A DNA stretch of 5,486 bases. Source: an uncultured bacterium (GTDB taxonomy: Bacteria; Acidobacteriota; UBA890). A model generated the notes under the pieces. It searched no databases. It saw nothing but the letters and a program-made list of their open reading frames with translations, and had not been told where the DNA came from. The position numbers and the translations under genes were made by a program. Positions 1 through 3,982 of this stretch are shown one piece after another; the stretch's first letter is position 1; each line of letters opens with the position of its first letter. Location of the stretch: NCBI GenBank assembly GCA_937922775.1, contig CALAKE010000275.1, positions 1-5,486 on the forward strand, read 5' to 3'.

Positions 1-377
1 TGGTGCAGCGTGATTTCCCGCTTGTCCGTGGGAACCGCGTTGAAGAAACGGGCGATTGAATCATCGAGCGACAGGCGCCCCTTTTCCATCAACTTCAGGA
101 TGGCAGCGGCGGCGAATTGCTTCGAGATCGAGGCAATCCAGAACGGAGTCATGATCGTGACGGGCTCTCCGATCTGTCGGTCGGCCCATCCGTAGGCTTT
201 GTGCAGCACCACGCGGCTGTCGATCGCGATCAACACTGACCCGCTGAACCCGGAATCCTCAGCTCGTGTGAGGAAGTGGTCGACGCGTTGCTGCAATTCC
301 TGCTGAGCGGCAACGCTGTTGGCGAGCGCCAGAATCAGCAGAACAGACGCGAAGAACCTGGAGCCGGTCTTTGACAT
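1..377 (-). CDS. Secreted serine hydrolase, beta-lactamase class C / PBP-like family (N-terminal part, cut by window edge)
   Basis: Only the first 125 codons are in the window; the reading frame is open to position 1. Residues 1-24 look like a type I signal peptide: Lys3/Arg7, a hydrophobic core rich in Leu/Ala, and a likely cut after VAA before Gln25. The mature part matches the start of the Beta-lactamase fold (PF00144): a GFSGSVLIA strand near 43-51, KAYGWAD near 60-66, and IASISKQFAAAAILKLMEKG at 81-100. Within the last, Ser83-x-x-Lys86 is the SxxK nucleophile/general-base motif. SLDDSIARFF at 103-112 is also typical. The family covers esterases, D-aminopeptidases, DD-peptidases and true beta-lactamases, and the substrate cannot be told from this part. 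The YxN and third motifs lie outside the window. The ATG at 377 is chosen because GAGGTGA lies 7 nt upstream and the signal peptide begins there. A small ORF (385-507) sits immediately upstream and is probably coupled. The family is secure; the activity is open. Confidence 0.9.
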   Translation of the reverse strand, partial: MSKTGSRFFASVLLILALANSVAAQQELQQRVDHFLTRAEDSGFSGSVLIAIDSRVVLHKAYGWADRQIGEPVTIMTPFWIASISKQFAAAAILKLMEKGRLSLDDSIARFFNAVPTDKREITLH

Positions 378-384
378 CTGATGA

Positions 385-391
385 TCACCTC
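385..391 (-). promoter_or_regulatory. Ribosome binding site of the serine hydrolase, containing the upstream stop codon
   Basis: On the minus strand the sequence reads GAGGTGA, a good Shine-Dalgarno match, with a 7-nt spacer to the ATG at 377-375. The TGA at its 3' end (387-385) is also the stop codon of the 40-residue ORF upstream. Ribosomes finishing the small ORF would therefore stop on this site, an arrangement typical of translational coupling. The coupling itself is inferred. Confidence 0.7.
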
Positions 392-507
392 ACGAACGGA
401 ATGCGGAGACCGCAGGATACTGCTGCTGCGGCTCCTTTCGCCAGCAACAAGGCTCCAAGAAGCACAGCAGGGAAGAAGATGGGCAAGAGATTGGTCAAAT
501 TGATCAC
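385..507 (-). CDS. Probable small single-span membrane protein (40 aa), upstream of and coupled to the serine hydrolase
   Basis: This short frame starts with GTG at 507-505 and ends with TGA at 387-385, giving 40 residues. I do not recognise the protein. Its sequence is a short polar start (Asn3, Asn6), then a hydrophobic stretch from about residue 7 to 30 (LLPIFFPAVLLGALLLAKG followed by AAAAV), one Cys at 32, and a basic tail ending RIPFVR. It therefore looks like one membrane span. Support for translation comes from a strong AGGGAGGT ribosome binding site 8 nt before the GTG and from the stop codon falling inside the ribosome binding site of the next gene, 7 nt before its ATG. It could be a small membrane protein acting with the hydrolase, a leader ORF controlling its translation, or chance. 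No homology evidence is available, and the GTG start and short length limit certainty. Confidence 0.5.
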   Translation of the reverse strand: MINLTNLLPIFFPAVLLGALLLAKGAAAAVSCGLRIPFVR

Positions 508-515
508 TCCAGTGC

Positions 516-522
516 ACCTCCC
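516..522 (-). promoter_or_regulatory. Ribosome binding site of the 40-aa ORF
   Basis: The minus strand reads GGGAGGT here (AGGGAGGTG with its flanks), close to the full anti-Shine-Dalgarno complement. It is separated by 8 nt from the GTG codon at 507-505. This site is the main reason to believe the GTG start. No convincing -35/-10 pair was found upstream of it. Confidence 0.55.
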
Positions 523-591
523 TCTTCGGGCGTGCTAGGGTGCTGCCCTTCCAAAGCCAAAGCGCCCCAAAAACAGTCACATGTATCGACG

Positions 592-597
592 AAAGGA
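592..597 (+). promoter_or_regulatory. Ribosome binding site deciding the start of the OmpA-like gene
   Basis: AAAGGA lies 9 nt before the ATG at 607. The frame is open further upstream, to an ATG at 532. That longer version would put 25 polar, basic residues ahead of a clear signal peptide and lacks a comparable ribosome binding site, so 607 is preferred. Confidence 0.7.
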
Positions 598-606
598 CGT
601 CTACGC

Positions 607-1605
607 ATGAAGGCAACACGACTCATTACTATGGGTTTGTGCCTGATCCTTCTCTGTGCCCCGAAGGCGATGGCTCAGGATATCGAGGATTCTCCCGGGA
701 GCTCGGATCATCCGCTGGTCACCCGTTACTCGGGATCCTTCATCGACGGGTACGAGGTGAAGGACTTTGATTCCTACACGCTCCCCCTAGGGCCGGCTAT
801 CCAAGATGAGAGTGGTGGGCGGGTCCCGGCCGATGAGGCCAGGCTGGAGGGCAAGATCACCCGCATCCTCTACCGAGGACCGGAGGGTAGGTCCACGCTG
901 GAGATCCTGCGCAACTACGAGACAGCCCTCGAGGCGGCCGGTTTCGAAACGCTGTTCAGCTGTTCGCCCGATGACTGTGGCCGGCTCTTTCACTGGATCT
1001 TTTACGAGGAGAGGGAACAACGCATCCTCAATACGCGAACGAGTGGGTCGGCCTTCGACATCCCGCAGGAGCTGCGCTACCTGGCGGCCAAAGGCTCCGT
1101 GGGGGACACCACCGTACATATTTCAGTACTGGTCGCCTTCGATGCTGGCTTCAGCGAGCTGAGCAAACGTCCGGTGACCCTGCTGGAGATTGTCGAATCG
1201 GAGGCCATGGAGACCGGGATGGTCACCGTCAACGCCGAGGCTATGGCCGAGGGTATCGACGCGACGGGCCATATCGCCATTTACGGCATCTACTTCGACA
1301 CCGACAGCGCCGAGATCAAGCCCGAGTCCTTGCCAACCCTGAAGGAGATCTCGAAGCTACTCCAGAACCGACCCGACCTCGAGCTGCTGGTGGTCGGCCA
1401 CACCGACAACCAGGGCACATACGATCACAACATGGACCTCTCGAGTCGCCGTGCAGAGGCCGTTGCCCGGGCTTTGGTCCGCGAATACGGCATATCCGAG
1501 ATCCGCCTGAGAGCTGCGGGAGTCGGGTATCTGTCACCGGTAGCCTCCAACGATACGGAGCCGGGTCGCGGCATGAACCGACGGGTAGAACTGGTCAAGC
1601 AGTAG
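607..1605 (+). CDS. OmpA family protein with DUF4892-like N-terminal domain
   Basis: The 332-residue protein starts with a signal peptide (residues 1-23, cut after AMA before Gln24). Residues about 30-215 resemble DUF4892, a domain of unknown function found fused to OmpA domains. The visible signs are SSDHPLVTRYSGS near its start, KITRILYRGPEGRSTLEILR in the middle, and a Cys119-SPDD-Cys124 pair that could form a disulfide. Residues about 223-332 are an OmpA C-terminal domain: IYFDTDSAEIKPES, then VVGHTDNQG, then SSRRAEAVARAL, ending in NRRVELVKQ. Asp267 and Arg282 fall at the positions known in this family to hold the diaminopimelate of peptidoglycan. The protein should therefore be periplasmic or outer-membrane-associated and bound to the cell wall. 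No eight-stranded OmpA barrel is present, so it is not a classical OmpA porin. The next gene begins 30 nt downstream on the same strand, suggesting an operon. The family is secure; the role of the N-terminal half is unknown. Confidence 0.92.
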   Translation: MKATRLITMGLCLILLCAPKAMAQDIEDSPGSSDHPLVTRYSGSFIDGYEVKDFDSYTLPLGPAIQDESGGRVPADEARLEGKITRILYRGPEGRSTLEILRNYETALEAAGFETLFSCSPDDCGRLFHWIFYEEREQRILNTRTSGSAFDIPQELRYLAAKGSVGDTTVHISVLVAFDAGFSELSKRPVTLLEIVESEAMETGMVTVNAEAMAEGIDATGHIAIYGIYFDTDSAEIKPESLPTLKEISKLLQNRPDLELLVVGHTDNQGTYDHNMDLSSRRAEAVARALVREYGISEIRLRAAGVGYLSPVASNDTEPGRGMNRRVELVKQ

Positions 1606-1623
1606 CACCCGAAAAAGGCCACC

Positions 1624-1630
1624 GGGGAGA
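1624..1630 (+). promoter_or_regulatory. Ribosome binding site of the 168-aa secreted protein
   Basis: GGGGAGA lies 5 nt before the ATG at 1636, within the 30-nt gap after the OmpA-like gene. There is no room for a separate promoter, so the two genes are probably cotranscribed. Confidence 0.65.
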
Positions 1631-1635
1631 AACAC

Positions 1636-2142
1636 ATGCGTTTGCTCAAGATCAGCCCCCTTCTAATTCCTTGTGCACTACTCGCCGTCAGCAGTCTGGG
1701 TGTCGCTGCCGAATCGAGCGACACATTCTTCGCTGCTTCCGGGGACATCACCGTCACTGTGGAGGAGGCAACGGCCACGATGACGAAGATCAGGGACCGG
1801 ATCCCGGCGATCACAATCATCTCGGCACCTGCCTCCGTCCAGAAGTTGGGCTCCACCTACAGTGTCAACCTCTTCTTCTCGACCGACTTTGCTCCTGAGC
1901 CGGGGGAGTATCCGATCGAGTTCAGCTATCGGAACTCGGCCAATACCCTTGGGGGGTCTTTCCGCGGGAATGGCACCACCTTTTCGCACGACACGAGGGG
2001 TACGGCTGAGTTCATCGAATTCGGCGAGCAAGTAAAGGTGCGCTTCGAGTTCGAGACATTCGATCAGAGTGAGGGAAGTGAGGGCCGTCGTCGCGTAACT
2101 GTGAAGGGCGAGGCGGTTTGCGCCCGTGCAGATATCTTCTAG
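1636..2142 (+). CDS. Small secreted protein of unknown function
   Basis: This 168-residue protein is not assigned to a family. Residues 1-25 form a signal peptide: MRLLK start, Leu/Ala-rich core, probable cut after VAA before Glu26. No lipobox is seen; the only Cys in the signal (Cys13) sits mid-core. The mature part of about 143 residues is rich in Thr, Ser, Val, Phe and Glu. It reads as alternating beta strands, for example DITVTVEEATATMTK near 37-51, STYSVNLFFSTDF, GTAEFIEFGEQVKVRFEFETF, and a final strand RRVTVKGEAVC. A single mature Cys (Cys162) lies seven residues from the end. The pattern suggests a compact beta-sandwich or small barrel in the periplasm, which is inference from composition only. 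It follows the OmpA-like gene by 30 nt with a strong ribosome binding site, so it probably works with or alongside that cell-wall-bound protein. Reality as a gene is well supported; function is unknown. Confidence 0.8.
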   Translation: MRLLKISPLLIPCALLAVSSLGVAAESSDTFFAASGDITVTVEEATATMTKIRDRIPAITIISAPASVQKLGSTYSVNLFFSTDFAPEPGEYPIEFSYRNSANTLGGSFRGNGTTFSHDTRGTAEFIEFGEQVKVRFEFETFDQSEGSEGRRRVTVKGEAVCARADIF

Positions 2143-2199
2143 CCACTGCATCGCGTATCGACCGATCTCAGGCCGCCGAGGTGATTCATCGCAGTGGCT
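2141..2199 (+). repeat. Perfect 9-bp inverted repeat with internal hairpin, possible transcription end structure
   Basis: AGCCACTGC at 2141-2149 is exactly complementary to GCAGTGGCT at 2191-2199. The 41-nt spacer contains a weaker hairpin: 2165-2169 pairs with 2178-2182 through five pairs including one G-T, around an 8-nt loop. The left arm begins inside the TAG stop codon of the preceding gene. The sequence after the right arm (TACATTCTCTC) is only mildly T-rich, so this is not a classical intrinsic terminator. It could end or stabilise the transcript of the preceding pair, or be a chance repeat. Confidence 0.35.
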
Positions 2200-2298
2200 T
2201 ACATTCTCTCGATCTCACGGGTCCCGATGTCCCGTTGCTCACTTTCCGATCATGCAGTAGCTTTCTGATTCAGATTTCAGGTTCAGAGCTTCCCAGTC

Positions 2299-2303
2299 AG
2301 GGG
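2299..2303 (+). promoter_or_regulatory. Ribosome binding site of the VTT-domain gene
   Basis: AGGGG lies 8 nt before the ATG at 2312. The 169-nt gap upstream is otherwise non-coding and is the likely place for a promoter, but no clear -35/-10 pair is visible in it. Confidence 0.5.
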
Positions 2304-2311
2304 CTTGGCCC

Positions 2312-2998
2312 ATGCTCGGGTGGAAACTGCTGGCGCCGCTTGCGATGGCGGCGGTCGCGATTGCCTTCGCGCCGCTGATGGGCGCCGCCATGGCCTCCAC
2401 CAGCCCGCCCCAAGAAGAGCCAGAGCTCGCCCGGGACCCGATCTATGCCTGGATGCTGGAGCACAGAAGCGCCGCCTACTGGGTCGCTCCTCTGTTGATG
2501 GTGGTCGTAGCCATCCTGCCTATTCCCGCCGAGATTCCGGCAACCATGAACGGCATCATGTTCGGCACAGTGATCGGAATCCTGATGACGTGGGGGGGCG
2601 CCGTCGTCGGCGCGCAAATCAGCTACGAGCTCGCGCGCTGCTTCGGACGCAAGCTGTCGCAGCGATTCGTCAGGCCTGAGGCGATTGCCAAGCTCGAAAA
2701 GCTACAGCACGCGGAGGTCCCCGTGTTGCTCATGCTGCGGCTCACCCCGATCGTCGCCTTTACGGCCGTCAACTGGGCCTCGGGGCTGCTGCAAGTGCGG
2801 CGCCGGACCTTCATGTGGACCACGGCTGTCGGCATTTTGCCGGGAGCGATCGCCTTCACGGCGTCGGGATCACTGATCGGGGCGCTCTATGGAAGCTATC
2901 CGGGCGCGGTCACGGTCGTCGTCGCCGTAATCTGTGGAGCTTTTCTCGCGCGAGCTTGGTGGAAGCTCCGCCACCCGCAGGAGGAGATTAGGCCGTAA
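2312..2998 (+). CDS. VTT-domain (TVP38/TMEM64, DedA-like) integral membrane protein
   Basis: The 228-residue protein has an N-terminal hydrophobic segment (about 4-27), a short polar linker (31-50), then membrane segments at roughly 57-77, 80-103, 137-160, 168-192 and 197-215, with a basic C-terminal tail. Family marks are the Gly-rich stretch GGAVVGAQISYELARCFGRK at 95-114, the amphipathic EAIAKLEKLQ, and the RLTP motif at 143-146. Asn154 and Gly158 follow the RLTP motif, then Gly174 and Pro177 in VGILPGAIAF. These match the SNARE-associated/VTT domain (PF09335). Characterised members of the wider DedA/VTT superfamily act as lipid scramblases or undecaprenyl-phosphate/phosphatidylethanolamine flippases; the substrate of this one is not known. 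The length is usual for the family. The hydrolase gene follows after 46 nt on the same strand, so cotranscription is likely. The family call is firm; substrate and direction of transport are open. Confidence 0.88.
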   Translation: MLGWKLLAPLAMAAVAIAFAPLMGAAMASTSPPQEEPELARDPIYAWMLEHRSAAYWVAPLLMVVVAILPIPAEIPATMNGIMFGTVIGILMTWGGAVVGAQISYELARCFGRKLSQRFVRPEAIAKLEKLQHAEVPVLLMLRLTPIVAFTAVNWASGLLQVRRRTFMWTTAVGILPGAIAFTASGSLIGALYGSYPGAVTVVVAVICGAFLARAWWKLRHPQEEIRP

Positions 2999-3030
2999 GC
3001 CGATCATCACTCCTACCAGACCGTGTCCTG

Positions 3031-3038
3031 AAGGGGAG
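3031..3038 (+). promoter_or_regulatory. Ribosome binding site deciding the start of the alpha/beta hydrolase
   Basis: AAGGGGAG lies 6 nt before the ATG at 3045. The same frame is open back to 2934, but that start would overlap the end of the VTT gene and add 37 basic residues ahead of a signal peptide. A GTG at 3042, directly before the ATG, is too close to the site. The ATG at 3045 fits best. Confidence 0.7.
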
Positions 3039-3044
3039 ACCGTG

Positions 3045-3977
3045 ATGTGCTTCTCGAAGAAGACCTCGACGCTCGTGAGCGTGGTTTCCGTTCTTCTGTT
3101 GGCTTGTGGGCTGGCCGAGGCGCAGCTTCCCAGCGAGGATGAGATCGCTCTATTCGATTACGATGCCGGTGAGTCCCTCAATGTAGTCGAGAACGTCCGA
3201 GAACAACTTGACGGGCTCGAGCGAATCGACTTGACCTACGCCAGCCCGCACGGCGGCCGAGTACCGGCCTGGGTATACGAGCCCGAGCTGGAGGGTCCCC
3301 ATGCCGGTCTCGTCCTGATGCATGGAATGCCGGGAAGTCGCGACACGGCTTCGGATCTCGCCATTCGCTATGCCCGGTCAGGCGCGGTCGTCATCGCGAT
3401 TAGTGCTCCCTTCGCGCGGCACGAGGATCCCCGGGACCGAACAGTTACCCTCACGGTGCAAGACCGTGCGGAGCAGATTCAGCTCATCGTCGACCTGCGA
3501 CAGGCCGTCGACTATCTGCTGGCACGTCCTGACGTGGATCCTGAGCGGATCGCCTACGTCGGCGCCAGCTACGGTGGCGCAATGGGCGGTTTGCTGGCGG
3601 GTGTTGAGCGCCGCGTCGCGGCATATGCGCTGGTGGTCGGCGACGGAGGTCTTGTAGCCCACTTCAGTGGCCCGGAGGACACAATCAGGGAGGCGATCTC
3701 CCAGGAGCGCTGGGAGGAATGGCTCGAGGCCATGGAGCCCATCGAGCCGATGCGATTCGTGGGGCTCGCAACGCCGATACCGTTGCTCTTCCAAAACGGC
3801 CGCGCTGACGAGATGGTGCCGGCGGCAGATGCTGAGCGTTATCAAGAGGCGGCTAATGAGCCCAAGACGATTCTTTGGTACGAAACGGGCCACGCCCGCA
3901 CACCAGAAATGATCCGCGATCAGGTGGAGTGGCTGGCGAAGCACATTGGCATCGACCCCGAACGGTTCGCACGCTGA
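3045..3977 (+). CDS. Exported alpha/beta hydrolase (dienelactone hydrolase / S9-peptidase-like)
   Basis: This 310-residue protein has an export signal in residues 1-26. It could be cut after AEA before Gln27, but LLAC at 18-21 resembles a lipobox, so it may instead be a lipoprotein anchored at Cys21. The catalytic fold shows the expected order of motifs. LVLMHGMPGSRD (89-100) carries the oxyanion-hole HG. A cap-like region follows at about 121-145. The nucleophile elbow GASYGG has Ser175. NGRADEMVP contains the probable acid Asp255, and TGHART contains the catalytic His283. A helix DLRQAVDYLLARPDVDPERI before the elbow is typical of prolyl-oligopeptidase-like and dienelactone-hydrolase-like esterases. 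The substrate (ester, peptide or acylated sugar) cannot be told. It follows the VTT gene by 46 nt and ends 5 nt from the stop of the opposing permease gene. Fold and triad are clear; the activity is inferred only at class level. Confidence 0.9.
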   Translation: MCFSKKTSTLVSVVSVLLLACGLAEAQLPSEDEIALFDYDAGESLNVVENVREQLDGLERIDLTYASPHGGRVPAWVYEPELEGPHAGLVLMHGMPGSRDTASDLAIRYARSGAVVIAISAPFARHEDPRDRTVTLTVQDRAEQIQLIVDLRQAVDYLLARPDVDPERIAYVGASYGGAMGGLLAGVERRVAAYALVVGDGGLVAHFSGPEDTIREAISQERWEEWLEAMEPIEPMRFVGLATPIPLLFQNGRADEMVPAADAERYQEAANEPKTILWYETGHARTPEMIRDQVEWLAKHIGIDPERFAR

Positions 3978-3982
3978 GGCCA

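Larger units (their letters stand above)
508..606. other. Divergent intergenic region between the minus-strand hydrolase unit and the plus-strand OmpA-like gene
   Basis: The roughly 100 nt between the two divergent translation starts must hold the promoters for at least one direction. I see the two ribosome binding sites at its ends but no pair of hexamers that stands out as a sigma-70 promoter on either strand. A run CCAAAAACA at 567-575 and a short AGGG-loop-CCCT hairpin near 537-549 are the only local irregularities, and neither supports a confident call. Confidence 0.5.

Noticed and set aside
537..549. Small AGGG-TGCTG-CCCT hairpin in the divergent intergenic region
   Set aside because: Only four base pairs and no T-run on either strand; too weak to call a terminator or operator.
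532..606. Upstream extension of the OmpA-like gene to an ATG at 532
   Set aside because: The extra 25 residues are polar and basic and would bury the signal peptide. A suitable ribosome binding site lies before 607.
508..606. Possible sigma-70 promoters, for example TTGGCT with TAGCAC on the minus strand
   Set aside because: The -10 match is poor and similar-quality matches occur by chance in any 100-nt stretch.
335..619. Open frame of 94 codons on the minus strand across the divergent region
   Set aside because: It overlaps the signal peptides of the two neighbouring genes and competes with the better-supported 40-residue frame at 385-507, which has a ribosome binding site and the hydrophobic composition.
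1425..1856. Open frame of 143 codons on the minus strand across the OmpA-like C-terminus and the next gene start
   Set aside because: It overlaps the conserved OmpA peptidoglycan-binding motif on the other strand and shows no coherent protein features.
1678..2151. Open frame of 157 codons on the minus strand opposite the small secreted protein
   Set aside because: The plus-strand frame has a signal peptide, a strong ribosome binding site and operon spacing. The antisense frame has none and is rich in Arg/Asp/Gly as a shadow would be.
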